DNA of 64,000 bases from Henricia sp. BOLD:AAB3569 (Eukaryota > Echinodermata > Asteroidea > Spinulosida > Echinasteridae), in NCBI GenBank assembly GCA_037783545.1, contig JBBELK010000308.1, positions 2,790,001-2,854,000 of the forward strand. The letters are read 5' to 3'. The notes under the pieces are model-generated. The model was given only the letters and a program-made list of their open reading frames with translations. It ran no database searches and had not been told where the DNA came from. Positions 40,901-51,080 of this stretch are shown piece by piece (position 1 is the stretch's first letter; each line of letters opens with the position of its first letter). The position numbers and the translations under genes were made by a program.

Positions 40901-41699
40901 AAATGATAAAATCACGGCGCGAGTGCTCCGTGCGTAAGCACAACAATAGAGGTGCTGCATGCGCGTGTAAATGGAATCAACAGATGATCCAATTCCAAGA
41001 TATACTTTCCACATGCACTTTTGTCGCAAATGCTACTTTTCTAAAGAAAAATCACATTTTCTCCATCAAAAATTTCATTCAGTTAGTGCACAAGATGAAC
41101 CATTTACGCTCGCATGCAGTGCCCTCTATTGTCGCGCTTACGCACGGAGCACTCGCACCGTGATTTTGTCCATATAATTTTATCATTTATTTATCTCAGA
41201 AATGCAACATTTCCGACAGACGTGCAAAGTGGAAAGTATATTCTAGAATTGGATTATCTGTTGATTCCAAGTGGTAATTTCCTTAAAATCTTTGTTTAAC
41301 CTGAATGAAAAAATAGGCTACCATAATAAGGCCCATTTAGTAATACATCGCTTAATTCATTAATTTCATACAATTATGATTATTGTTAATTTTCATGGAT
41401 TTGCATCTTCCAAATTCCTTCATAAAGACCGTCAATGACGTCATTTTCAAAACAAGGAAGAGCCCCTAATGTACAGTGTGTATGACAAATGCAAGTTTAA
41501 TACGAATGACGTACATTGAAATTGTACGTGTCATTTGTGTACACACAGTCACACCATGCCCACGGTATCACGCACGGCGCAACTGACCTTTCGTTAACCG
41601 CAGTTGCGCAGCAGATGCCCGTTTCTGATTTACACCGGACTTTTTTCCACCAGCTTCTCCGTCTTTTTTCTCTTGCTTCAAGGAAAATAACTTAAGCAT
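34930..41699 (-). CDS. UBE2M: NEDD8-conjugating enzyme UBC12
   Basis: The E2 that receives NEDD8 from UBA3-NAE1 and transfers it to cullins with DCN1-like and RBX1 help. Exons in coding order are 41699-41588, 40643-40549, 39249-39211, 37662-37559, 36360-36297 and 35073-34930, giving 185 aa (human 183). The N-terminal docking peptide [12 protein letters not shown] is conserved; in other animals this end is acetylated and binds DCN1 and UBA3. The UBC fold shows [10 protein letters not shown], the HPN motif (102-104), catalytic Cys112 in [24 protein letters not shown] and [17 protein letters not shown]. Exon 3 is only 39 nt and encodes [13 protein letters not shown]. An upstream ATG at 41706 opens a four-codon out-of-frame uORF overlapping the start. 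Several MITEs occupy the introns. Confidence 0.96.
35238..35670. mobile_element. Second Tc1-type copy, right end lost, in a UBE2M intron
   Basis: Begins with the same CTGAAACGCAAAAGAAACTT end as the element at 47826 and shares its body (TCTGTCCACCAGGGCCGATA). The right terminus is replaced near 35676 by a family-A MITE end. Confidence 0.7.
35808..36280. mobile_element. GCAACT-rich MITE (family G) copy 1, 16 bp from a UBE2M donor site
   Basis: Ends AGCCTAGCGTACATCGACAT and its inverse. The interior is packed with GCAACT and the palindrome CAACTGATCAGTTG. The right end is at about 36280; the donor of exon 36360-36297 is at 36296. Confidence 0.82.
36440..36735 (-). mobile_element. 3' fragment of a LINE reverse transcriptase in a UBE2M intron
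   Basis: The minus strand reads [20 protein letters not shown] and then RRPRGRP, the usual C-terminal pattern of LINE RTs. Upstream on the same strand is [14 protein letters not shown]. It is too short and broken to be functional. Confidence 0.6.
37138..37505. mobile_element. MITE family A, complete copy in a UBE2M intron
   Basis: TTAA at both ends, with AGGCCCTATGTATC and its counterpart as inverted ends; 368 bp. The interior is nearly identical to the copy at 32372. Confidence 0.83.
37711..38189. mobile_element. GCAACT-rich MITE (family G) copy 2
   Basis: AGCCTAGCGTACATCGACAT and its inverse as ends, with the same GCAACT-rich interior as the copy at 35808. It begins about 50 bp upstream of the exon at 37662-37559. 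Confidence 0.82.
38193..38372. mobile_element. Short MITE with GTGGCCAC arms
   Basis: Repeated TGGCCACTATAAA/GGTGGCC segments between GTGAAACTTGTATAGTGGCC and CAGGTTTAACTGTAT; about 180 bp, directly after the family G element. Confidence 0.5.
38466..38935. repeat. Three tandem copies of a ~159-bp unit (UBE2M intron)
   Basis: ACCTCTTGTGGCAAGGCTGA starts at 38476, 38634 and 38793. Units also share GGGTGTGCCACTCTGCCT and GGGAGATGCGC. A diverged reversed relative lies at 62570-62710. Stop-free stretches on the minus strand are by-products of the repeat. Confidence 0.85.
39482..39930. mobile_element. Probable MITE with TACGTTCAGACA ends
   Basis: GTACGTTCAGACAC at the left and TGTCTGAACATAG at the right, with repeated GTCTACGTAGAC palindromes. 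It abuts the next MITE without a gap. Confidence 0.6.
39933..40467. mobile_element. MITE with ACCCTGTTCTCACTAGAG ends and GAATGAAG repeats
   Basis: Inverted ends ACCCTGTTCTCACTAGAGAA of ~35 bp. The interior carries many copies of GAATGAAGCGAT and TCGAATCATCG. It ends about 80 bp from the exon at 40643-40549. Confidence 0.8.
40840..41310. mobile_element. Inverted-repeat element upstream of UBE2M exon 2
   Basis: GAAATGTTGCATTTCTGAGA and ACGGAGCACTCGCACCGTGA appear in opposite orientations around 40880 and 41210. A relative lies at 300-600. Confidence 0.65.
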
Positions 41700-41706
41700 G
41701 GTGCAT

Positions 41707-42473
41707 CTGTGTAAGTTGGTCTCTCCTAATACGTTGAAAAAATAAAATTTAATGCATCTGGTCTTCGAGAAAACGACAATTTACGGCAGACCTGAGTTAC
41801 GAATTGAACCGGAATTCCTCTGTCATGCGCGTGCATTTTCAATATGGCGACCTCCGTGGACGAACTTGCCTCGGTATGAAAAGAGCGCCTCCATATGGCA
41901 CGGAGGGGAGGGAGTTTTGAAACTTTAGGAATCTTGACGTTCTCCAACTTATAGCAAAATAGACTTTAAAAAAAAATTAATTTCATATTTTCCGAAGATC
42001 TACATAATATTTAGTTTTAATCATCCATAAATTAAGCCGTATCCCAATAAATTGGCTGCGTCTTCAGTCGAATTTATGGAAACTCATCAAGCCACGTCAA
42101 CTTAGAGACTTCTATAGACCCGTGTGTGATTTGAAGCCATAGCCAATGCTACCTAGCAGCTAATATTTATGTGTACTGCGTACATGCCAGCACCATAACC
42201 AGAGCTCCTAATAAGCAGAACATTTTGCCAACATTTTTTTTTAAATGGGTCGGACTACTGACACAAAATATAGGCTATATGCCAATTTAGGTACATATTG
42301 TGTTTTTAGTGGCAGAACATCAGTCAATTTTAATGCACATCCGATGCAGGTTCGATACCCGGCTGGGGTAGGCCTACCTGTGCCCATGGGCAAGGCACTT
42401 AAACACAAGCTTGCTCCATCCTTCGGAAGGGATGTATACTAGAGCCGTTGGTCCAGTGTGTTAGGTAACGCAC
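41707..42473. other. Region upstream of UBE2M with no gene
   Basis: Presumed UBE2M promoter side. A SINE-like GGTTCGATACCCGGC and GGGCAAGGCACTTA lie at 42350-42400. I see no TATA box at a convincing distance and no other gene. Confidence 0.5.
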
Positions 42474-42945
42474 TTTAAAGGTATATAACACATGATTGGT
42501 AAACCGTTACAAATAGTTTTATTTCCCTGTGTGATTGAAGATAATGCATGATTAAAACCAACCTGAGTAAAGTCAGCTCCGTACTTCGTCTAACTTTTAA
42601 GAAAACAGTCAAGAGATACTTTCCAGTCACCTCGCCCAAAAACCATGCACTTTGCCCTGAACCACGGCCTGTGTACGAAGTGGTGTTTGGGCAAAGTGGC
42701 TTTTGGGCCGGCGAAGTCGTCCAGGGCGAAGTGGTTTTGGGCCAGGGGCGAAGTCAATTTTCGTCTCATGAGACAAAAATTAATTATTGTTTAACTCGAT
42801 ATCTCAAAGACTATAGCACTTCAGACAAAACAATTTCAGGGGAGGTTTTCTACCATCATCATGTTTATATTGTGTAAGTTATGTGTAAATCTGTGAACAT
42901 TTCTGATTTTCGAGATAGCTACCAATCATGTGTTCTACCTTTAAA
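42474..42945. mobile_element. MITE family B copy 2
   Basis: TTAAAGGTATATAACACATG on the left, with its inverse on the right ending in TTTAA. Same TTCGCCC interior, upstream of UBE2M. Confidence 0.82.
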
Positions 42946-43274
42946 GATCAGAGCATTCTGATTTTTCGTGAAGAGCAAAGGGATTCCCCGGTGTCTCTGA
43001 CCGTTTCTAATTCATCGTCTTCTTCTCATGTGTTTCCGCGCTTGCGAGCATCAGTGCAATGGGCACTTTTGAGGAATCCTTGGTTTCAGTTGCAGAAAGT
43101 AATAACACTTTTGGCTGGTAACTCATCTTTGCAAAGCAAATAAATGTGTGTGCTTAGCATATGTTTTATGCTTAGCACTTAGCAGCGCCATGAAATTGAC
43201 CTCACATGCCAACACGGTAATATATAGCCATCAACACCACACCATAAGCACAATTATTTATTACCATCGTCATA

Positions 43275-43924
43275 CAGGGTGTCCCATAAAAAAACGAAAC
43301 CGAGATTTATCGATGTTTAATCATTACTTTAATCTCAATCTTGAATAATAAATGACACATATTTGGAAAGCTTAGTTCCTCATCTTTCATTTGATACCAT
43401 TCATATGATACATACTTCACGCATGAATGAATAAAGACAATATGAAGCAGGGCTACCAAAAAGTCGTTTGCGCAACGATACCTGAACTTCAAAGAAATAA
43501 TCACATTTCTAAAAAGTTCATTTCCTGCCCTTTCGTATGATACCTCAGTCAGGAAAAATGAGCCAGGGATGACAGAGATATCCTGCATTTAAATATGGAT
43601 TAAATTTCCATGTTTTTTTAAAAATCATTCGTTTTTTTCACACCTGACCGATTTTTTCGCATGGATTCGGAGATGGTAACGTGTGCATTAAAAACGTGCG
43701 TGTTGAAACCCCTGAAATTCTGGTATCGTTGTGCAAACGACTTTTTGGTAGCACTGCTTCATATTGTCTTTATTCATTCATGCGTGAAGTATGTATCATA
43801 TGAGTGGTATCCAAATGAGTGGTATCCATATGAGTGGTATCCAAATGTGTCATTTATTATTCAAGATTGAGATTAAAGTATGATTAAACATCGATAAATC
43901 TCGGTTTCGTTTTTTTCTGGGACA
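43275..43924. mobile_element. Mariner-like MITE with ~85-bp inverted ends
   Basis: TA followed by CAGGGTGTCCCATAAA at the left. Long arms (ACGAAACCGAGATTTATCGA) return inverted at 43840-43915. The right tip is slightly decayed. Confidence 0.78.
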
Positions 43925-44575
43925 ATAAATTTCACAATATGTCTCCCACCGAAGACGTGAATGTGTTTGGATTAATTAGCAGAAATCAAAGTTTGAAACA
44001 CAAAAAGGGTCCAGTTTTTCAATGACTATTCAATGTTATATCAATCGTTTATTAACACCGAAAACCAACACAATGTCCTTTGACGTCCATTTCAACTATA
44101 ATTTTGAATATTTTGGCAAAAAGAACCGTAAAGATCTTGTATTTTCAGGCATTTGATATGTCTTGTTTATTATTCATCTCGATCAGACACAAATCAGTTG
44201 TTAAATACTGTTATACATACACGCAAAACCTAACGAAATTAATTTCTTCAAAGGTAATAGATAGTTATACCACCCAAGATCGTAACTTCATATATTGGTA
44301 GCCTACCATTGCTCTGATCATTTCGAGTAAGATTTTCTGTAAAATCGATCTTCCGGTAACTGCAGCAATATACACTGGATCGTAAAAGATATTAATTTTA
44401 AAACTTGAAATGGGTCAAATGTAGGCCTATACCTTATTTCAGTTTTCAAGAAAATCCATACCTTTTTGCAAAAGAAATGACCGAATTAAGACTTATCAAT
44501 TTGTAATAAATTACAAGCAAACATTTACTTTATTCTCAAATATCTTAGATTGTAAACCGAGATAAATTTAGACAT

Positions 44576-44947
44576 CTTATGTGTGACGGCCAGAGCTGTT
44601 GACCTTCCCCAGCGGCCGGACTTTTTTGTAGCGAATTTGCTACATACTTTGAGCGAGATTTTCCTCTCACGCAGGACAGAAATTTCCAAAGTTAGGGCAA
44701 TATACACACAGAGGAACTCGTACCTTTTCAAAAACACGTTCCCTTATCCAGAAATCTTCATCCATCTGGCCAAGAGGAGACGATCATTCTGCAAGTTCCA
44801 GAAATATCGTTCCTCCATTTTGTTTCAAAAATGGCGGCGGCCTTTGGGGCGTGTTGTAATTGCATTGGACAGGTAGCACGCCCAATGCTACGCGCCTAAA
44901 AAAGTCCGGCCGCTGGGGAAGCTCTACCGCTGGCCGTCACACATAAG
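44576..44947. mobile_element. MITE with CTTATGTGTGACGGCC ends
   Basis: CTTATGTGTGACGGCCAGAG and CCAGCGGCCGGACTTTTTT at the left return inverted at the right; ~370 bp. Confidence 0.8.
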
Positions 44948-45136
44948 ATATGTGCAGGCAGAGGCATTCGGGCTGAAATAAATTATAAGTGTCTATTAAC
45001 TTTTCACACTTTTAATTTATGAAAATGAAAACTTTGTTCAAGAATGAATTTATACATTAACCTTAAATTTTCATGACATTTGATTTAACATTTGTATTTA
45101 CAATCTTAATTTTCATTGGGTCATTCAAATCCACTT

Positions 45137-45628
45137 TAAAGATAGTATACATGATTGGTAAACCGTTACAAATAGTTTTATCCCCTGTGTGATTGAAGAT
45201 ATGTATGATTAAAACCAACCTGAGCAAAAACCAGCTCCGTACTTCGTCTAACTTTTGAGAAAACAGTCAAAAAAGGGTTTGCAGTCATTTCGCCCCAAAA
45301 CCACTTCGCCCTGAACCATTTCGCCCTGAACCACGGCCTGTGCACGAAGTGGTTTTGGGGCGAAGTGGCATTTGCGCGATGTAGTGTTTGGACGAAGTAA
45401 TTTGGGGCGAAATGGCACTCGGGCGAAGTGGTTTTGGGGCGAATTGAATTTTCGTCTCATGAGACGAAAACTAATTGTTTTACTCATTTCTCAAAGACTA
45501 TAGCACTTCAGACAAAACCATTTCAGGGAAAGTTTTCTGCGGTCATCATGTTTATATTGTGTAAGTTAGGCGTAAATCCGTGAACATTTCTGATTTTCGA
45601 GATTACCAATGATGTATACTGCCTTTAA
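45137..45628. mobile_element. MITE family B copy 3
   Basis: TTAAAGATAGTATACATGAT left end; GATGTATACTGCCTTTAA right end; TTCGCCC interior. Confidence 0.83.
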
Positions 45629-46179
45629 TCTAAATACAACTACATGTACTACATAGGGCCTACACAAAAGCGAAAAAATAAAATGTATATTTTCCGTGCC
45701 TCTCAAATGTTGTGACCCATTGATTACATTTTCGCATCACCAGCAATTCCAAAATTTCAGTTATAAAACAAGATTAAAAAGTGTGCACTTTCATGATTTT
45801 GGAAAATGTTGCATATTAACAATACACATGTAGTTAATTTAATCAGCAAAGATGGAAAAGATAATACATAAAACATGCATAAATAATGATGCATACATTA
45901 AATTAGGCATTTGTTTTGTTAATGTAAACAAAATACTTGCAAACAAATTTTACCTTTGTGAAATGCTAAGCATTTAAATTATGCATTGAAACTATGCATT
46001 GAAACGTACACAATACCCTAACAGCAACCCGTTTTCCAAGAATATGTTAAAGTTACCCATTACTTTTACATTTTCAGATGATTTGATTTGGATTCAATTA
46101 CATACTACCTTAGTTACTTGGATCAGTTGTGCAACCATGCAATACCGAGTCATAGGTTCTTAGGGGGAAACCACTTAGG
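45629..46179. other. AT-rich intergenic stretch
   Basis: I see no gene, inverted repeat or tandem repeat here between the family B MITE and the tRNA-like array. Confidence 0.6.
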
Positions 46180-46905
46180 GGTATACCACTGTGCATCATA
46201 GCTTAGCTGATAGAGCATCTGCTTGGTGCGTCAAAGGTCTTGGGGGGGGGGGGGGACAAAACCTGACGGAGTATACCACTGTGCCTTATAGCTTAGATGA
46301 TAGAGCATCTGCTTGGTGCATCAGAGGTCTTGGGGAAAACCTGAGGGAGTATACCACTGTGCCTCATAGCTCAGCTGGGTGAGCATCTGCCCTATGTGTC
46401 AGAGGTCTTGGGGGGAAAACTTGAGGGAGTATACCACTGTGTCTTATAGCTCAGCTGGTAGAGCATCTGCACGGTGTGTCAGAGGTCTTGAGGGAAAACC
46501 TGAGGGAGTATACCACTATGCGTCATAGCTCAGCTGGTAGAGCATCTGCCCTATGTGTCAGAGGTCTTGGGGGGAAAACTTGAGGGAGTATACCACTGTG
46601 TCTTATAGCTCAGCTGGTAGAGCATCTGCACGGTGTGTCAGAGGTCTTGAGGGAAAACCTGAGGGAGTATACCACTATGCGTCATAGCTCAGCTGGTAGA
46701 GCATCTGCCTGGTGTCAGTGGTTTGGGGAAAAACCAGAGGGATATACAACTGTGCCTCATAGCTTATAGAGCATCTGCTCGGTGCGTCAGAGGTCTTGGG
46801 GAAAACCCGAGGGAGTATTCCACTGTGCATCGTAGCTCAGCTGGTAGAGCATCTGCCTGGTTCACCCGAGGTCTCGGGTTCGAATCCTAATGAGGACCGT
46901 ATGAT
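46180..46905 (+). repeat. Array of about nine tRNA-like monomers ending in a unit with a B box
   Basis: Monomers resemble those at 9180-9870. A two-unit block (~161 bp) is repeated nearly exactly within 46362-46690. Only the last unit (46828-46905) keeps GGTTCGAATCC and GAGGACC, suggesting the array grew from the head of a tRNA-derived SINE. Confidence 0.85.
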
Positions 46906-46929
46906 TGTTCTCTCATCCCATGTTTGATT

Positions 46930-47200
46930 TTTTATATAGTACACTCGAACCTCACATGACTTGAATTGACTTGACTCGGACTAGTACATTTTTGACCCTG
47001 GTCTGCCAAAAATGAAATTGAACTTTTATGCAAAAATACCCTACACGAATGCAAGTGTCAGCATTTAGACTTATTTTTAAACTACATTAAACAAATTTAC
47101 TGTTGTGACTACTTGACTTGAACCAACTTGACCAACATGCCTGACTTGACTTAGGCCATTTGGCTTGACTTGGGACTTGAAGGCAGTTTGACTGCAGTTT
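46930..47200. repeat. Degenerate CTTGA-type simple repeat around SINE copy 3
   Basis: Runs of GACTTGACTTG with variants, resuming at 47525-47615 beyond the SINE. Similar GACTTGACTCGAGTC tracts lie at 2430-2550 and 29410-29540. Confidence 0.65.
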
Positions 47201-47203
47201 GAG

Positions 47204-47524
47204 CGCGTGTGGTCTAGTGGGTATGAAGCGGAACTCCCAATCAGAGGTTGCGGGTTCAAGCCCCACTTCGACCAACGTGTCTGTGTCCCTGGGCAAGGCA
47301 ACTTAATCCCAGTTGCCTCGTCAACCCAAGCGATATTTGGGAAGCTGTTAAGGGGAATGCCACAATCTAACTGCTGATAGGGTTGAGCGCCTGGCCAGCA
47401 GCCACCTAGTTCAAGCGAAATGGTTCTGGTGATTCCCTGATGGCAGCGGTAATAATGGCAACAGCGCCAGGAGCACCCCGCAGGGTGGACATGTGCACTA
47501 TATAAGAATCCACCATTATTATTA
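47204..47524 (+). mobile_element. tRNA-headed SINE, copy 3
   Basis: Same family as 13701-14020, more diverged (TATATTTGGG, CCAGGAGCACCCCGCAGGG). It sits in a CTTGA-rich simple repeat in the UBE2M-PTDSS2 intergenic region. Confidence 0.85.
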
Positions 47525-47825
47525 CTTAACTTGGGACTCGAAGGCCACTTGACTTGACTTGATCTGACTTGACTTGAGACTCAAAGGCCATTTGACTTGA
47601 CTTGACTCTCGAGCAGAGGGAGAATGGGTACATGTACGTTTGTAAAATTCTCAATAAAATTCTGCTCACAAGCAAAGCTTTTTAAAAGTAAACTTTAATA
47701 AACTAATCTAACGAATACAGTAACCTCATGAAGAACGTTTGAATCAAATTTATAATTAAGTGACATACATGTACTACAAAGGGTAAATTAGCAAGCCCAA
47801 CCATACTTTACAGATACAATATATA

Positions 47826-48371
47826 CTGAAACGCAAAAGAAACTTACCACTTGTTTAAAATGTAATGAAATTGTAACTGTTCAAAATAAAACAAACCAAC
47901 AATTGCTCATTGAAACATTGGCATTTTATTGATCGAGGTCCGTCATCTGCAGAGTTGTCGAGAGTTTCTCTGTCCACCAGGGCCGATATCGTCTGGTGTA
48001 AACAGCCAAGACGTGCTACCTCACGGTAGCTCAGTCCGCCTTGCAGCATGCCCAGGGCACGCTGCCGTTGATCCCCCGACAATCGTGGCATGTTGCTTGA
48101 AATGCCCATTTTGTACTGGCCTTTTTAAAGCCAACATCAAGACATCACGTGCAGCTCATTACAATCATCCCATACCCCTTGGCTAATCACCGACAGTCAA
48201 AACGGGTGTTTAACAGCTGTGCCATGAAGTGACCATTGAAGGTTCCAGTGACCTTCAGACATCGTTTGGTCCGACAGTGAGGACACTATTGTCCACAAAT
48301 AAGTTCACACATTACTACACGCAGTGTTATTGTTGCTATTTAAAGGTTTAAAAGTTTCTTTTGCGTTTCAG
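47826..48371. mobile_element. Non-autonomous Tc1-type element
   Basis: Ends CTGAAACGCAAAAGAAACTT and its inverse, flanked by TA on both sides. It contains the decayed start of a transposase on the minus strand. Confidence 0.8.
47855..48091 (-). pseudogene. Remnant of a Tc1-like transposase DNA-binding domain
   Basis: Starting at ATG 48091 the minus strand reads MPRLSGDQRQRALGMLQGG then [20 protein letters not shown]. This is the helix-turn-helix pattern of Tc1/mariner transposases. The DDE catalytic part is absent, so only the N-terminal fragment survives internal deletion. Confidence 0.65.
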
Positions 48372-48544
48372 TATATGTCAATTTTTTAGTTGAGATGTCG
48401 GAAGAGCATGTCCAATCAAATCACATTTTTGAGCTCCCCCATTTTTCCCATGGGTGTTGAGATTTTGATACCATATCGTCATAATTTTCTCATTACCATT
48501 TTAAAATTTCACGCTCTCAATCCGTATATTTGAGGATATCGTCA

Positions 48545-48745
48545 AAAAAAAAACCAGAGATGTTTTGTAAACTAACTTATCTGGTTAAATAAAGCAGTGC
48601 AGTGATTACACTAAACCTTTCTGCTTCCACATCCAAATTGGAGATTGCAAATTTCCTGTTTTCTTCCCATGGATAATGTTTTGGGTAGGTATTTGACATG
48701 ATTGTTAGGTAACAACGAAATATATCTTCTGGGAAAAATCTGAAA
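48545..48745. repeat. Dispersed repeat shared with 34540-34760
   Basis: Second copy of the unclassified repeat, ending just upstream of the truncated LINE. Confidence 0.6.
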
Positions 48746-48801
48746 CAGCTCAAGCAAAACAAAATAGTGATGTTGTAATAAGACACTGTAAAACATGCAC
48801 T

Positions 48802-50990
48802 TTTTACAGGCTTTACAGGCTTGCAAGTGATGCCTCAACCCAAAATGCCTACAGACATAGTCTGCAGGTCAACCTGGAAGGTATCCTTACTGGCCGTGAC
48901 AATAATGATGCCCTGTCAAATGTACTGAAGCAAATGGAAACATCAGCTACTGAAACTGTTGGAGTCTTGACAAATTGCCGTGGCAGACGCCACACTGAAG
49001 ACCAATTGGTGAGAGACCTGTCACTGCAACAAAAGGCTATGAGACTCCGCATCTACCAAAGCAGCGTTAGTGAAGATCGTTCGAACATACGCAAGGAACG
49101 AAATGTTCTACTACGCAAGATCAAGAAGCGCCTGCGAGAACTCGCAGTTGAACGAGCAGATGCCCTGGCAGATGACATCACATCTACAGACGACTGTCGC
49201 AAAATGTTCCGAGCTGCACGTGCTCTTAAGGTTACTGGTCCGACACCAACACTCACAGTACATAATGCTGATGGACAATTCATGGGAACTGACCAAGGCA
49301 AGGCCGATACCATTCGCGAATGGTTCAGCAAACAATTTACAGACCCAGACGACGACGGTTTAGAGCCTTTTACTGGTGATCCAAGGCCACTAACGGCCCC
49401 CATCACAAACGGGGAGGTTGGCAAAGCTATAACATCCCTGAGAAACTGCCGTTCACCTGGACCTGATGGAATCCCAAACGAATTGTTCAAATATGCCAAC
49501 GATGTTGTGTCACCACCTATTGCTTCCATCTTTAACTCAGCATTCCATCACCACGTTTCAATTGAATCTACCGGACAAGGCACACTAATAGCATTGCCAA
49601 AACCCAAGAAGGCTCCTGGCCCACCTGCCAACTTGCGACCAATCGTCCTACTGAACAGTATCCGTAAAATCCTGTCCACAATAACGCTAAATCGTATCCG
49701 GGAGAAGATTGACATCTTTACTGGCCCATATCAAAGCGGTTTTAAGAGAGGTAGGAGCTGTGCTGACATAGTCTGGGCACAACGTATGCTCGTTTCAGTA
49801 GTGATGTCAAAACACTGGGATTTCTTCAAGATGGGCATAGATATGTCCAAGGCTTTCGACACCATAAAGCGCTCAAGAATACTAGATGTTCTCCATCAGG
49901 CAGGCTGCAATGACGACGAATTACGACTTGTGAGGCTAGTACTAGCAAATACCAAGCTGAAGGTCCGTGTCATGAAGACCTACTCGGCTGAATTCGTCAC
50001 ATCTATCGGCTCGCCACAGGGAGACAGTCTTTCACCAGTGCTCTTCACATGTTACCTCGCTGCTGCCTTGTCATCCGTTAGAGAGGCTTCTACTAGACCT
50101 AACCCTCCTATCTCATCACTTGGAATGCCACTAGAGATGGAATATGCAGATGACGTAGACTTCATAGACGAGGAAAAAGAAACACTGGACAACGTACTCC
50201 CTATCGCTGCAGCCAAATTGAAAGATGTGAACCTGTTCATGAATGAGACCAAAACGGAATTCACACATGTCTATCTGTCAGACAACCGTGCAGGAGACGA
50301 CGAGGACGATCCTGTGAGAGGGGACGAACAGTGGAGAAAAAGCAAAATTCTTGGCTCCCTACTTTGTAGTTCGTCAGATGTATCTGCACGTCGTGTTATT
50401 GGCAACATAGCCTTCCAGTCCTTTTGGAAAATCTGGATCAGAAAGTCAAAAATCCCACTGTCAAAAAAGCTACGACTCTACGATGCAACGTGTGTCTCCA
50501 TAATGCTGTACAACTGCAACAGCTGGGCCGCTCCAAAAGCAGTCATGGACAAGCTGGACGCCTGCCACCGTAGACACCTACGGATCATCACGGGACACCG
50601 ATGGCCAAATAGTTTGATCTCTAACGATGCTCTGTATGAAATGTGTAACACAGTTCCACTGTCTACCAGAGTAGCCAAACAAAGATGGTCAATGTTTGGT
50701 CACATATTGCGCATGCCAGAGTCTGTACCAGCTCAGACGGCATTGAATTTTGCAGTGATTGGATCCAGTCAGTACCGAGCACGTAAAGGCCGCCATTGCA
50801 TGAACCTCCTTGGTGTTCTCAGGGCCGACCTCAAAACGTCAGGACTTGGAACCCTAAAATCTCGAAAGAAACTGAGGGAGCTCAGGATGCTCGCAACCGA
50901 TAAGAAGCAGTGGCTTCAACTGAAGAAGGACTGATTGCCGCTGCAGGATGTTTCTACTACTGCAGCAGCAGAATACAGTTTATCATCATC
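48802..50990 (+). mobile_element. 5'-truncated LINE with a long open reverse-transcriptase frame
   Basis: Flanked by an exact 12-bp duplication, AAAACATGCACT, at 48790-48801 and 50991-51002. The 3' end is a short UTR finishing in ATCATCATC. The open frame runs through the 5' junction, so the missing part (endonuclease) was lost by truncation on insertion. The C-terminal RT region resembles RTE/L2-type elements; the clade is uncertain. Confidence 0.86.
48934..50934 (+). CDS. Reverse transcriptase of the truncated LINE (666 aa from first ATG)
   Basis: Copies LINE RNA into DNA at the target site in a complete element. Visible RT motifs: SPGPDGIPNELFK, LRPIVLLNSIRKILS, QSGFKRGRSC, the first catalytic motif DMSKAFD (303-309), GSPQGDSLSPVLF and the catalytic YADD at residues 404-407 (50143-50154). 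The C-terminal region has YDATCVSIMLYNCNSWAAP and RWSMFGHILRMP, typical of LINE thumb and C-terminal segments. No endonuclease or RNase H is present. The frame is intact over 2 kb and remains open upstream of the ATG to the truncation point at 48802, which suggests a fairly recent insertion. It has no promoter of its own that I can see. Confidence 0.85.
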   Translation: METSATETVGVLTNCRGRRHTEDQLVRDLSLQQKAMRLRIYQSSVSEDRSNIRKERNVLLRKIKKRLRELAVERADALADDITSTDDCRKMFRAARALKVTGPTPTLTVHNADGQFMGTDQGKADTIREWFSKQFTDPDDDGLEPFTGDPRPLTAPITNGEVGKAITSLRNCRSPGPDGIPNELFKYANDVVSPPIASIFNSAFHHHVSIESTGQGTLIALPKPKKAPGPPANLRPIVLLNSIRKILSTITLNRIREKIDIFTGPYQSGFKRGRSCADIVWAQRMLVSVVMSKHWDFFKMGIDMSKAFDTIKRSRILDVLHQAGCNDDELRLVRLVLANTKLKVRVMKTYSAEFVTSIGSPQGDSLSPVLFTCYLAAALSSVREASTRPNPPISSLGMPLEMEYADDVDFIDEEKETLDNVLPIAAAKLKDVNLFMNETKTEFTHVYLSDNRAGDDEDDPVRGDEQWRKSKILGSLLCSSSDVSARRVIGNIAFQSFWKIWIRKSKIPLSKKLRLYDATCVSIMLYNCNSWAAPKAVMDKLDACHRRHLRIITGHRWPNSLISNDALYEMCNTVPLSTRVAKQRWSMFGHILRMPESVPAQTALNFAVIGSSQYRARKGRHCMNLLGVLRADLKTSGLGTLKSRKKLRELRMLATDKKQWLQLKKD

Positions 50991-51080
50991 AAAACATGCA
51001 CTGGTTGCAATGGTAGTTTGGAAAACTTTAAAAATAAAAAAATGTTAAAGGCAGTTTCCCCATTAAGGCATCTTTTTTAT

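Noticed and set aside
46828-46905. Candidate tRNA gene with A and B boxes
   Set aside because: Acceptor and T stems do not pair; it is the terminal unit of a repeat array, so a SINE-derived unit.
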